Shown here: positions 18,514 to 26,699 of the stretch, in pieces
How positions within the stretch are numbered: the stretch's first letter is position 1
How the letters are laid out: each line of letters begins with the position of its first letter
DNA from: Ilumatobacteraceae bacterium
GTDB lineage: Bacteria; Actinomycetota; Acidimicrobiia; Acidimicrobiales; Ilumatobacteraceae
Assembly (NCBI GenBank): GCA_022425725.1
Contig: JAKMEY010000065.1
Coordinates: 62,001-126,000 of the forward strand
DNA length: 64,000 nt
Direction: 5' to 3'
Program-made: the position numbers and the translations under genes
Notes under the pieces: model-generated
What the model was told of the DNA's origin: nothing
The model's input: only the letters and a program-made list of their open reading frames with translations
The model's database searches: none

Positions 18514-18669
18514 TCAGTCGTCGATATCGAGCAGTTCGCTACCCTCGAAGCGACGCTCACCGTCACGTTGCAGCACAGCACCGAGAATCGCGCTTGCTAC
18601 GCCGCCGCTCATTGCGATGAGGACGGGGAAAATCGCAAGAACCACGATGATCGCAATTGCGCCAGCCAT
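18514..18669 (-). CDS. Small single-pass membrane protein (51 aa)
   Basis: Begins at ATG 18669. A hydrophobic segment (about residues 3-30, MAGAIAIIVVLAIFPVLIAM onward, rich in Ala/Gly/Val) is followed by a charged tail ending in EGSELLDIDD. The longer upstream reading overlaps ridA in another frame and looks non-coding. It lies 52 bp after ridA on the same strand. No family is recognised. The clean signal-anchor plus acidic tail argues that it is real. Confidence 0.55.
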   Translation of the reverse strand: MAGAIAIIVVLAIFPVLIAMSGGVASAILGAVLQRDGERRFEGSELLDIDD

Positions 18670-18721
18670 GAACTCAGTGTAGTTCGCTGGGGCCGAAAGA
18701 ACGGCCTCAGCACCCAAGCGC

Positions 18722-19072
18722 CTAGCGCTCAGGAAAATAGGCCCAAGCCTCGATTTCGACGGCGCCATTCAGAGGAAGGGCTGCGACTCCAATAGTTGAT
18801 CGCGCTGGGCGATGATCGCCGAATGCAGCGACATAGGCATCGTTGAATTCGCCGAAGGTCGACATGTCGGTGAGAAAACACATGGTTTTCGAAATTGCGC
18901 TGAGATCTGCGCCATATTCCGCCAACCGGTCTGCAAGGTTGGCGACGGCTTGTGTGGTCTGCGCCGTCACGCCGTCGACGAGAGCACCGTCAACGACACC
19001 TAATTGACCCGAAACGATAATGAAATCTCCTGCTCGCACAGAAGGTGAATACGGTCCGATTGGTGCAGCCAT
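18722..19072 (-). CDS. RidA-family (Rid) protein
   Basis: 116 aa with the YjgF/RidA fold signature: GPYSPSVRAGDFIIVSGQ near the N-terminus and RSTIGVAALPLNGAVEIEA near the C-terminus, containing the conserved substrate-binding Arg. Rid proteins hydrolyse reactive enamine/imine intermediates (2-aminoacrylate) made by PLP enzymes, giving keto acid and ammonia. Its placement between a membrane HHH protein and 8-oxoguanine deaminase does not reveal a dedicated partner. Confidence 0.9.
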   Translation of the reverse strand: MAAPIGPYSPSVRAGDFIIVSGQLGVVDGALVDGVTAQTTQAVANLADRLAEYGADLSAISKTMCFLTDMSTFGEFNDAYVAAFGDHRPARSTIGVAALPLNGAVEIEAWAYFPER

Positions 19073-19106
19073 ACCTACACCTTAGGTTGCGGAGTGCCGC
19101 GGTGAC

Positions 19107-19760
19107 TTACCGCTTTTGTGGTTCGCCGATCGTCGCTTCGAATGTGCGTGCCTCGTCCCAACGACCTTCAGCGAACCGCTTTGCCTGCTCAGACCAGGTC
19201 GATGGATCATGCCGTCCGAAACGAGGGCCAGCATCTGCAAGCATCGATGTCAAACTGTCATTCTCTGCGCGGGCGAGATCCCACCAGGTGCGAATTCCCA
19301 CACCATGACACAGCCGTTCAATCGCAGGCCCAATGCCAACGATTGCTTTGAGGTCATCTTGCACGATGCGACGACCGAGCACCGATGAGCCGAGAGCAAC
19401 ATCGGGGAGCGATGGCGTTGCCGTTGCACTTGCTTCTTCTGGTCCCTCATCGCCTTCGGAAACAGCATCGTCGCTACCTGTAGAGGCCGCGCCAGAAGGT
19501 GAGCCCTCCAACGCCACATGCTGCTCTTTTAACAATTCGAGTTCGGCCTGCAGACGATCGCGCTCTTCAGCCGCTCTACCCAGTGTCGTGGCGCGCTCCC
19601 GTAAGTCATCAATTTCCGATGCCAGCTCTTTCTGCACCTGCTTGCGGCCGCGAGCAACTTGGCGACCCGCTGCGGCGCTTCGCAGAACCCAGCCAACGAC
19701 AAGACCGATCATCGCAGCAAGCGCAAACCAGATAAGTCCCATCGTCAACGTGTACGGCAT
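19107..19760 (-). CDS. Membrane protein with coiled coil and C-terminal helix-hairpin-helix domain
   Basis: 217 aa from ATG 19760 (GGAAAG upstream). One membrane segment (about residues 7-27) is followed by a coiled coil (about 35-85), an acidic Ser/Glu/Ala linker, and a C-terminal domain starting DDLKAIVGIGPAIERLCHG. The GIGP hairpin and the ending HDPSTWSEQAKRFAEGRW match the HHH domains (L21-C-terminal/DUF4332-like) that in many bacteria are encoded beside OmpA-type proteins, as here. Function unknown; nucleic-acid binding is possible but unproven for this domain. Confidence 0.75.
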   Translation of the reverse strand: MPYTLTMGLIWFALAAMIGLVVGWVLRSAAAGRQVARGRKQVQKELASEIDDLRERATTLGRAAEERDRLQAELELLKEQHVALEGSPSGAASTGSDDAVSEGDEGPEEASATATPSLPDVALGSSVLGRRIVQDDLKAIVGIGPAIERLCHGVGIRTWWDLARAENDSLTSMLADAGPRFGRHDPSTWSEQAKRFAEGRWDEARTFEATIGEPQKR

Positions 19761-19803
19761 CGAGTGATCATCTTTCCAGAAGTTGTCCCCACAGCGAGGT
19801 TTC

Positions 19804-21339
19804 TCACGCGGCCGACACAATAATTTCCACTCGCCGACTCAGCTCTTTGTCTTCAACACCTTCAATGATGAGAGGTTCAGCGGATCCGACACCTTCCCAA
19901 CTCACCAACGAACGCTCAAGTCCACCGTCGATGAGTGCCGTAGCGACCGCCGCCGCGCGGTCGGTACTGAGTTGCACATTTGATTCGGGAATCCCGTCGC
20001 TATCGGTATGGCCTCGAACCACGACTGAAATGCCCGGAACATCAACAAGCAACTGGGCGATCTCATCGAGCACGCCGTCACTTCCCCACACAAATTCGGC
20101 GCTCCCCGAAATAAAGCTGACCGGATTACCGATGAGGAGTTCGACAATGTCGTAGTTGAGGGCATCAACTTCAGCTGACCCAAGGGGCGCAGGCGGCGCA
20201 AGCGAAACCTCTGCTCCGACCGATTGTGCGACCGCAGACAGCGATGCCGCTCGATTTTCATCGAGATACGACCCGGCAAGGCTGGCGCCGGTGTCCGCAA
20301 CCGTCAAGACACCGGTATCTAGTGAGTCAATCATTGCCCGCAACAACCGTTCGATGGCATTCAACGAGATCACTTTGACGTCGTCGAGCATGGTGTCATC
20401 GCTCGTCGACCCGAATCTGCGTTCGACGGCTCGACCGGATTCTTCGGCGATCGATGTCACCGCAGCAAGGACTTCCTCGCTCACATGTGAGCCTGCGACT
20501 TGCAAGGTGCTGTTGGTGAGCTCGATTTCGAGGAGAGGAAGGACACCGGTTCCATCTGCCTGCAACACCGAATCGAGCAACCACACTTGGCGATCCCCAA
20601 CATCGAGCACTTCAATGACCTGCGCATAACCATCGATCGTCGTCACGTTGTCCGCGGTATCGATACGCAGCGAGTCCACCGATTCGAGTACGTGCATATC
20701 AACGAGCGCGATGGTTGAAGCCACATCGGTTTCAATCTCTGCGAGGAGATCGGCTCCAAACTCGTCGAACGCACCGTCAACCGGTGCGAGAACGATCAGG
20801 ACGTCACCAAGCCGACTTTCGAGCCCAGCGGTAAGCGCAAGCCGCGCCATCGTCGTCAATTCAGGATCACTTTCGAGGACGGAGAGAAGTAACTCATCAT
20901 TGCTGACGGGCAATGCCTCGGTCGTCGTGGTCTCTCTCACGATCGAGCCCAAGGTGGTCGATGGCCGTGGTGTTTCGGTGGTCGAAGGAATTGTGGCGGT
21001 GCTGGAGCCGTCGACGGTCGGTGCTCGCAACACGCGACATGATCGATCGGCGACTACAGAATGCACGCCGTCAAGAGCACTCACACCGCGAAGGAGTTGC
21101 GCGGGATATTCGACGGGTGATGAGCAAAAGATGGTGCCGTCTTGACCAGAGAAGCTGACGCCGTTAACTAACGGCTCAAATTGTCGAACTCGCTCGAGGG
21201 TACGACTCTCTAAATCTTGCTCAATCGATGACAGATAGAGCGGAACTCCAGCTGAAAACAGCGCGAGGCCGGCGACCACGGCCAGCGCTACGGTTTTTTT
21301 TTGAGGCGATGCGGCTGTCAGGAGAAACTCTGCCCGCAA
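19804..21339 (-). CDS. OmpA-family peptidoglycan-binding membrane protein (ArfA/OmpATb-like layout)
   Basis: About 511 aa. One membrane segment (about residues 15-37) is followed by BON-like repeats, a Thr/Pro-rich stretch containing STTLGSIV, further BON-like sequence (about 180-290), and a C-terminal OmpA domain. The OmpA domain has the peptidoglycan-binding pattern VVRGHTDSDGIPESNVQLS then TDRAAAV, with the conserved Asp and Arg. The layout resembles mycobacterial OmpATb. The start is unsettled: only a TTG at 21339 (overlapping iscA by 22 bp), a CTG overlapping the iscA stop, or a GTG near 21279 are available, and a run of nine A lies in the N-terminal codons. Confidence 0.82.
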   Translation of the reverse strand: MRAEFLLTAASPQKKTVALAVVAGLALFSAGVPLYLSSIEQDLESRTLERVRQFEPLVNGVSFSGQDGTIFCSSPVEYPAQLLRGVSALDGVHSVVADRSCRVLRAPTVDGSSTATIPSTTETPRPSTTLGSIVRETTTTEALPVSNDELLLSVLESDPELTTMARLALTAGLESRLGDVLIVLAPVDGAFDEFGADLLAEIETDVASTIALVDMHVLESVDSLRIDTADNVTTIDGYAQVIEVLDVGDRQVWLLDSVLQADGTGVLPLLEIELTNSTLQVAGSHVSEEVLAAVTSIAEESGRAVERRFGSTSDDTMLDDVKVISLNAIERLLRAMIDSLDTGVLTVADTGASLAGSYLDENRAASLSAVAQSVGAEVSLAPPAPLGSAEVDALNYDIVELLIGNPVSFISGSAEFVWGSDGVLDEIAQLLVDVPGISVVVRGHTDSDGIPESNVQLSTDRAAAVATALIDGGLERSLVSWEGVGSAEPLIIEGVEDKELSRRVEIIVSAA

Positions 21340-21650
21340 CCGCAGGTACGGCTTGCGTTCGGATTCGTTATCGCGAATCCTGATTGGTCGAGGCCGTCTT
21401 TGTAGTCGAGTGTTGCGCCAACGAGCAACTGAGCCGAAGCCGGGTCAACCACAACTTTTACCTCACGAAGGTCTTGACCAAACATTGCCTGCTCATCGTC
21501 TGATGCAATGTCGCCGTCAAAAAACATTTCATAAGAGAATCCGCTGCATCCACCGGGACGAACGGCGACTCGCAATGCGAGTTCTTCTGCGCCCTCGCTG
21601 TCGAGAAGATCGCGAACTTTTAATGCTGCTGTATCGGTGAGCGTGATCAT
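21318..21650 (-). CDS. erpA: Iron-sulfur cluster insertion protein, IscA/ErpA family
   Basis: 110 aa; ATG with a strong AGGAGG ribosome-binding site. The three cluster-binding cysteines are present: Cys35 in RPGGCSGFSY and the CGC pair at residues 103-105 near the C-terminus. It carries and delivers Fe-S clusters to target enzymes. It diverges from mrp, another Fe-S carrier gene, across a 73-bp intergenic region, and overlaps the OmpA-family gene downstream. Confidence 0.93.
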   Translation of the reverse strand: MITLTDTAALKVRDLLDSEGAEELALRVAVRPGGCSGFSYEMFFDGDIASDDEQAMFGQDLREVKVVVDPASAQLLVGATLDYKDGLDQSGFAITNPNASRTCGCGQSFS

Positions 21651-21688
21651 GGGAACCTCCTAAACCTTTGGAAATCCTATACGCCAAC

Positions 21689-21717
21689 GTGACCTGAACG
21701 CCACTCATAGGTAATCT
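21689..21717 (+). promoter_or_regulatory. Probable leaderless promoter of mrp
   Basis: GTGACC (21689-21694), 17-bp spacer, TAATCT (21712-21717), then 6 nt to the ATG at 21724. The expected transcription start coincides with the start codon. Confidence 0.55.
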
Positions 21718-21723
21718 GACCCT

Positions 21724-22959
21724 ATGTCGGCAGAACGAACGGCTCCCCCAACCGTTGAGGAAGTTACTGACGTGCTGTCAACGGTTATCGACCCCGAGCT
21801 TGGGAGCGATGTCGTTTCTCTCGGCATGATTCCACGTACCGAAATTTCCCCAGACGGGGCGGTGGTTGTCGAAGTTCGTCTCACCATTTCGGGTTGCCCA
21901 ATGAGGGCGGAAATCAAAAAGATGGTGGAGCAACGCCTTCTCGTTCATCCGGGTGTCACGAAAGTACGCCTCGAATGGTCAGAAATGGACTCTGACGAAC
22001 GCTCTGCTGCAATGTCGACAGCTAGGGCGGCTGCCCGCGACCGGGCGCCGGAAACCGCAATCGGTCAACGGTGTCAGGTGCTTGCGATTTCAAGCGGTAA
22101 AGGCGGAGTCGGCAAAAGTTCCGTCACCGTCAATCTTGCCGCCGGTCTTGCAGAGAAGGGGTTCACCGTCGGTGTCCTCGATGCCGACATCTGGGGCTTC
22201 TCAGTCCCTCGCCTTCTCGGAATGAGCGACCGACTCGATGCACATGAAGTCGACGGTCGACCGCAGATCATTCCTAACCGTAAAACGATCGGTCAAGGGG
22301 TGCTTGAGGTTGTCTCCACCGGTTTCTTAGTAGAAGAATCAACCGCTCTCATGTGGCGTGGTTTGATGTTGACGAAAGCGGTCGAACAATTCCTTCGAGA
22401 CGTGGCGTGGGGAGATCTCGATTACCTCCTCATCGATATGCCTCCCGGCACCGGTGATGTGCAGATGGGTCTCGCCCGACTTCTGCCACGGACGTCGCTT
22501 CTCGTGGTAACAACTCCTGCGACTGCGGCTCAACGAGTGGCGCAACGGGCAGCGGATATGGCGCAACGGTCATTCCTCCCGGTGCTCGGAGTGATTGAAA
22601 ATATGAGTGGCTTCATCTGCGAACACGGCGACTTCCACCCTGTGTTCGGGCAAGGCGGCGGTCAGGCGCTCGCCGAAGCGGTGGATGTACCGCTACTTGG
22701 GTCAATCCCCATCGAAACATCGGTATCAGCAGGCGGAGACAGCGGTGAGCCCGCCATTCTCAGCGGCACCGGTGCCGCTGCTGCGTCGATGCAATCCATT
22801 GTCGATCGCATCGTCAACGATATTGCGCCGCCGGTTGATGTGGCCGATGATCTCGACGGGTGCGCAACGAAGATTCTTGCTGCGTTCGACGATGCGTTTG
22901 CGGCTGAAGATCAGCGGAATCTGGCAAATACGAATTCTGGCGGCGGCACCGAGTCGTAG
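21724..22959 (+). CDS. mrp: Mrp/NBP35-family Fe-S cluster carrier ATPase
   Basis: 411 aa. Residues about 8-85 are a DUF59/MIP18 domain (VLSTVIDPELG, VSLGMI). A deviant Walker A follows (SSGKGGVGKSSVTVNLA, about 121-137), with the Mrp hallmarks VLDADIWGFSVPRLLG, LLIDMPPGTGDVQM and ENMSGF. Only one Cys follows ENMSGF instead of a CxxC pair. It binds and transfers Fe-S clusters in an ATP-dependent way. Translation is probably leaderless. The last 49 bp overlap the convergent NUDIX gene. Confidence 0.94.
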   Translation: MSAERTAPPTVEEVTDVLSTVIDPELGSDVVSLGMIPRTEISPDGAVVVEVRLTISGCPMRAEIKKMVEQRLLVHPGVTKVRLEWSEMDSDERSAAMSTARAAARDRAPETAIGQRCQVLAISSGKGGVGKSSVTVNLAAGLAEKGFTVGVLDADIWGFSVPRLLGMSDRLDAHEVDGRPQIIPNRKTIGQGVLEVVSTGFLVEESTALMWRGLMLTKAVEQFLRDVAWGDLDYLLIDMPPGTGDVQMGLARLLPRTSLLVVTTPATAAQRVAQRAADMAQRSFLPVLGVIENMSGFICEHGDFHPVFGQGGGQALAEAVDVPLLGSIPIETSVSAGGDSGEPAILSGTGAAAASMQSIVDRIVNDIAPPVDVADDLDGCATKILAAFDDAFAAEDQRNLANTNSGGGTES

Positions 22960-23801
22960 TCGGCATCGCCTGGAACTGCGATTCCGACAACGTTTCCCTC
23001 TGCGTCGGTTTTCATTCGCGGGAGGATCGTCTCAGGAAGCCCCATCGCCTCTCCACCAGCAAGTGCCTCATCGGCGGTCGCAAAGTTGCTTAACCATTCG
23101 AGATTGGCAACCGTTGGCGGAAACATCTGCAACTCTCCGGCTTTCCAACGCTGCAGCGCATCTTGTGGCCGTACCCACAGACTGTCGATCGTCTCCCCAC
23201 CATCGTGCAATGGTTCTTGCACTTCAGGAGCACGAGCAAGAAGGAACCGAGTGTCGAAGCGCCGAGCCTCTCCTAATGGAGTAATCCAGTGACTCACAAA
23301 ACCAATCGCATCGGTCACCAGACGGAGGTCGTGACGGGCACATAGCTCAGACAGCGACTCTGTTCCGTTGTAGATGGCGTCACGGGACTCGCTCATCGGA
23401 GCAACGATGTCGCCCTCAAACCGAATCATTTCCGTCTCATTGGCTCGTCGTGCAAGCAATACTCCTGCTTCTTCGAAGCTTTCCCGTATCGCTGCGACAA
23501 GCCATGCAAGCCCGCCGCTTTCAACACCTAGGCGGGCTGAGGCTTCAGCATCATCAAGACCGTCGCAAATCGCTTCGAGTTCATCGGCATGGTCGGTGCC
23601 GTCAACTTTGCCACCAGGGAACACATACTGACCACCTGCGAATGCCGCTGACAGGGTGCGACGCAACATGAAGACTTCTGGCCCCTCATCGCCATCTCGT
23701 ACCAACATCACCGTGGCAGCAGGCCGAACAGGAATATCAGCAGCGAGAAGGCGTTCGGGTTGCTCTTGTGGTGTGGTCGAAGTTGGAGCGTCGCTAGCCA
23801 T
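22911..23801 (-). CDS. NUDIX hydrolase, large form
   Basis: 296 aa. The NUDIX box is split by a long insertion: FPGGKVDGTD begins it and about 30 residues later IRESFEEAGVLL supplies the catalytic REx2EExGx2 residues. This spacing is typical of the NUDT19-like/CoA-pyrophosphatase-type NUDIX proteins of actinobacteria. It should hydrolyse a nucleoside diphosphate linked to another moiety; the substrate is unknown. It overlaps mrp tail-to-tail by 49 bp. Confidence 0.85.
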   Translation of the reverse strand: MASDAPTSTTPQEQPERLLAADIPVRPAATVMLVRDGDEGPEVFMLRRTLSAAFAGGQYVFPGGKVDGTDHADELEAICDGLDDAEASARLGVESGGLAWLVAAIRESFEEAGVLLARRANETEMIRFEGDIVAPMSESRDAIYNGTESLSELCARHDLRLVTDAIGFVSHWITPLGEARRFDTRFLLARAPEVQEPLHDGGETIDSLWVRPQDALQRWKAGELQMFPPTVANLEWLSNFATADEALAGGEAMGLPETILPRMKTDAEGNVVGIAVPGDADYDSVPPPEFVFARFR

Positions 23802-23839
23802 ACGACGACCGTACCTCGCTCACAAAGTTTCTACCGAGG

Positions 23840-24694
23840 TCAGCTCCCCGACTCGACATCAACTTTCTGTCGCGCATCTCGACCACTTCGCACGTACATT
23901 CCGGAGACAACAACGATGCCTCCAAGAACGATGGCAACAAGTTGCCAGTTGTTGTTGAGCCCGGTGATCACCCTGCGCTGAAAGTTCTCGACGGCAACGG
24001 TGATCGGGTCGCTTTGGTTCTTGATGTCAACCATCCAGAAGTAATACGCAAGGTAGATCCCCGACAACAGAACGAATCCGCCAGCAATCTGCTCCACGCG
24101 GTGCATCCCTCGACGCAGCACCCCAAGCAGGCCGATTTTTGCTACTGCGAGCGACACTGTGAGCGCCGTGATCAGCAATCCCATGCCGGCCGCATAGGCA
24201 GCGACGTTGCCGATCGCCCCGACAAATCCGTCACTTCGGACTGCGATCAGCGTCGGTAAGAAAAGACCGATCGTGCACCCCAATGAGGCAACTGCGTATG
24301 CCACGCCAAACAGGAACATTGATCGGACACCGCGATCACGCCCGCCGACATCAAGTCGCGGCAAGGCAAGTCCTACAGAGCGCCCGCTGAGCATCGCAAT
24401 TCCGAGACCGATCAGGCCTACCGCAATCACGATTGTTGCGTATCGAGCATTTTGCTGAATCCAAAATGTGAAGTTGTAGGTGACGATGCCAACAACAATG
24501 AACACGGTCATGAACCCCGCGGTGAGTGAAGAGCTCACGGTGAGCGCTCGTCGGATACTGGCTCGACGAACCCCAAGACCAGATGCCGCTTCAGATGTGT
24601 CTGCGCCAAGGAAAAACATGAGGTACGTCGGCAGCAGGACGAACCCACAAGGGTTCACCGCAGCAACGAGCCCGCGAAGAAACGAAAGCGTCAT
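23840..24694 (-). CDS. ccdA: Cytochrome c biogenesis protein CcdA
   Basis: 284 aa with about seven membrane segments. The two redox Cys are in VNPCGFVLLP (near the N-terminus) and ASLGCTIGLFLP (mid-protein), in the expected transmembrane helices. CcdA moves electrons from cytoplasmic thioredoxin to an extracytoplasmic thiol protein. The TlpA-like thioredoxin encoded just upstream (4-bp ATGA overlap) is the obvious partner, serving apocytochrome c or copper-protein thiols, relevant to the cytochromes encoded at 32-43 kb. Confidence 0.93.
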   Translation of the reverse strand: MTLSFLRGLVAAVNPCGFVLLPTYLMFFLGADTSEAASGLGVRRASIRRALTVSSSLTAGFMTVFIVVGIVTYNFTFWIQQNARYATIVIAVGLIGLGIAMLSGRSVGLALPRLDVGGRDRGVRSMFLFGVAYAVASLGCTIGLFLPTLIAVRSDGFVGAIGNVAAYAAGMGLLITALTVSLAVAKIGLLGVLRRGMHRVEQIAGGFVLLSGIYLAYYFWMVDIKNQSDPITVAVENFQRRVITGLNNNWQLVAIVLGGIVVVSGMYVRSGRDARQKVDVESGS

Positions 24695-25290
24695 GTGTCG
24701 GATCCTCCTTCGATATCGAAATATTCACTGATGAACCTGACGAGTTCATCTTCGCTGAGAACGCCCGCATCTCCAACGATGGCGCCATCAGCATCGACAA
24801 ACACGGTGTATGGAAACCCGAGTGTTCCTAACGCGTCGGTGAGTTCTGCAAGTGGGTCACGGTAGAGCTCGTACTTCACACCCATCCGATCGGCAAAGTC
24901 GGTCATCGCTGATGCGGAGTCGATGGGATTGATTCCCACGAACCTGACCTCGTCGCCAAAACGCTCATGAACTGCTGCGAAGTCGGGCATCTCACGTTGA
25001 CAGGGAGGACACGCTGCAAACCACAGGTTGACCACCATCGGCACACCAATGAACTCCGCAGAATCGACCGTCGCTCCGTTCACATCAATGACTTCCGCCG
25101 ACGGAAATATAGAGCGCGTCGCAACTTCGCCCTCCTCTGACAACTGATACTCGCCCGGGTTTGACAGAATCGCGTCGGTTTCGTCGTTGACAATGGCATC
25201 ACGCACCTCTGGCGCCCCGACTGCGATAAGACCAACCATCACAAGGCCCATGGCCACCGCAAAGAGTCGGAGACGAACATTTCGGTTCAC
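24691..25290 (-). CDS. TlpA/ResA-like membrane-anchored thioredoxin
   Basis: 199 aa, GTG start. An N-terminal signal anchor (about residues 5-27) is followed by an AhpC/TSA-type thioredoxin domain with the active site WFAACPPCQREMP and the cis-Pro segment GFPYTVFVD. It acts outside the membrane to reduce disulfides, taking electrons from CcdA. The gene follows the WhiB gene by 12 bp and overlaps ccdA by 4 bp. Confidence 0.93.
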   Translation of the reverse strand: MNRNVRLRLFAVAMGLVMVGLIAVGAPEVRDAIVNDETDAILSNPGEYQLSEEGEVATRSIFPSAEVIDVNGATVDSAEFIGVPMVVNLWFAACPPCQREMPDFAAVHERFGDEVRFVGINPIDSASAMTDFADRMGVKYELYRDPLAELTDALGTLGFPYTVFVDADGAIVGDAGVLSEDELVRFISEYFDIEGGSDT

Positions 25291-25302
25291 TCTTGCAGGC
25301 TA

Positions 25303-25644
25303 TTAGGCAACGAGGTGCGGCGGCACGGGCACTTCATCAACAACAAGCATCTCTCGCTGTTCTTTTGGTGGCCGTCCCCGCCGAGGGCGGTCTTCGACAA
25401 TCATGCCTTCCATAAGAAGTTGCCCGCCCCACACGCCGTAATACTCACCACGTTGCAGAGCTCCCTCTAAACAGTCGTCGGCAAGCCGACATCGACTGCA
25501 GATCGCCTTTGCTCGTGCAAGCTCATGGGCATGATCCGAAAAGAACAGATGGGCAAGCCCACCTTCTCCATCTGAACAACGCGCCCGGTCGAGCGGCAAC
25601 GGCGGAGTTACTGGGAATTCTGGAATGTCAAGTTGAATGCTCAT
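25303..25644 (-). CDS. WhiB-family Fe-S regulator, WhiB7-like
   Basis: 113 aa from ATG 25644 (GGAAG upstream). The four cluster Cys are at about 23, 49, 52 and 58 (CSRCRLADDC), the turn GVWGG is at 70-74, and an AT-hook-like RRGRPPK follows at 88-94. The combination of GVWGG with a close RGRP hook and the LQRGEYYGVWGG context resembles WhiB7, the antibiotic-stress activator. Unlike mycobacterial whiB7, there is no long leader: the upstream gene ends only 40 bp away. A role in thiol or respiratory stress is suggested by the tlpA-ccdA genes downstream. Confidence 0.88.
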   Translation of the reverse strand: MSIQLDIPEFPVTPPLPLDRARCSDGEGGLAHLFFSDHAHELARAKAICSRCRLADDCLEGALQRGEYYGVWGGQLLMEGMIVEDRPRRGRPPKEQREMLVVDEVPVPPHLVA

Positions 25645-25684
25645 GCTCTTCCGGAGCGCGAACACTGCAACATCTCACATATTT

Positions 25685-26659
25685 TCAGATTTTCAGCAAA
25701 ATTTTTCCGACATTTGCATCGGCTTCCATATGCCGATGCGCATCTGCGATGTCATCCAACGAAAACGTCGTATCGATCACAGGTCGTAAATCACCGGAGT
25801 CGAACCTCGGCAGCATCTGGGAAGCGAAGCCCTGAACTGCCAACACCTTCTGTTCGATAGGCCGATTACGAAGGGTGGTGCCAATCCATGTTGCGCGCTT
25901 TGCGAGGATGAGCCCCGTCGTAATCGATGAGGATGCCCCTCCCATGAGACCAACCTGCATGACAGTGCCCTGGGAGGCAAGTGCTCGGAGATTCCGGTCT
26001 GATTCTTCGCCTCCGATGACGTCGAGTACCACATTCATCCCTTGTGGTACTGCGGTTTGGAGTTCTGACAGCCAGTCAGCCGGCGAACGCTCAAGCACGA
26101 GATCTGCGCCAAGGTTGCGGCACGCATCGGCTTTGCGCGCGGAACACGTCACTGCGATCTTCGCGCCAATCGATTTCGCGATCTGAATTGCGGCCGTGCC
26201 AACCCCACTCGCTCCCGCATGAACAAGCGCCCAAGAGCCAGAGGTGAGGCCACCTTGGGCCACGAGCGCGTCCCACGCCGTGATGAAGACCTCTGGAATG
26301 CCTGCCATCTCTGCATCCGCGACCGACTCAGGAACTCGCATCGCCATGCGCTCGTGAGTGATGACGAGTTCAGCGTTGCACGCTCCCGCCTCAATTCCCA
26401 TGACTCGATCGCCCACCGACCATTGAGTGACTCGAGATCCGATCGACTCGACGACACCTGCGTACTCAAGACCGAGAATTTCGTGCTGTCGTTTAACGGG
26501 GTCTGGGTAGGCGCCCTGGCGCTGCAACGTATCGGCGCGGTTGCAGGCGCTGTACGACACCGCAACGCGAATCTCGTCTGGACCAGGCATCGGGTCCGCG
26601 ACCTCTTTCACCACGATGGCGTCAGGTCCTCCGTACTGTTCTACAACTGCTGCTCGCAT
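25685..26659 (-). CDS. NAD(P)H quinone oxidoreductase, PIG3-like zinc-free MDR family
   Basis: 324 aa. The N-terminal GroES-like domain has SACNRADTLQRQGAYPDP, the PIG3/quinone oxidoreductase signature; the nucleotide-binding fold has HAGASGVGTAAIQIAK. The zinc-binding Cys/His set of true alcohol dehydrogenases is absent. One- or two-electron reduction of quinones with NADPH is expected. It lies between orn and whiB on the same strand with short gaps. Confidence 0.9.
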   Translation of the reverse strand: MRAAVVEQYGGPDAIVVKEVADPMPGPDEIRVAVSYSACNRADTLQRQGAYPDPVKRQHEILGLEYAGVVESIGSRVTQWSVGDRVMGIEAGACNAELVITHERMAMRVPESVADAEMAGIPEVFITAWDALVAQGGLTSGSWALVHAGASGVGTAAIQIAKSIGAKIAVTCSARKADACRNLGADLVLERSPADWLSELQTAVPQGMNVVLDVIGGEESDRNLRALASQGTVMQVGLMGGASSSITTGLILAKRATWIGTTLRNRPIEQKVLAVQGFASQMLPRFDSGDLRPVIDTTFSLDDIADAHRHMEADANVGKILLKI

Positions 26660-26699
26660 CTGACGAGTGTCGCCTGCGAAGCACCCCTACGTCAATTGT

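Noticed and set aside
25645-25684. A whiB7-type uORF attenuator
   Set aside because: Only 40 bp separate the upstream stop from the whiB start, too short for the known leader.
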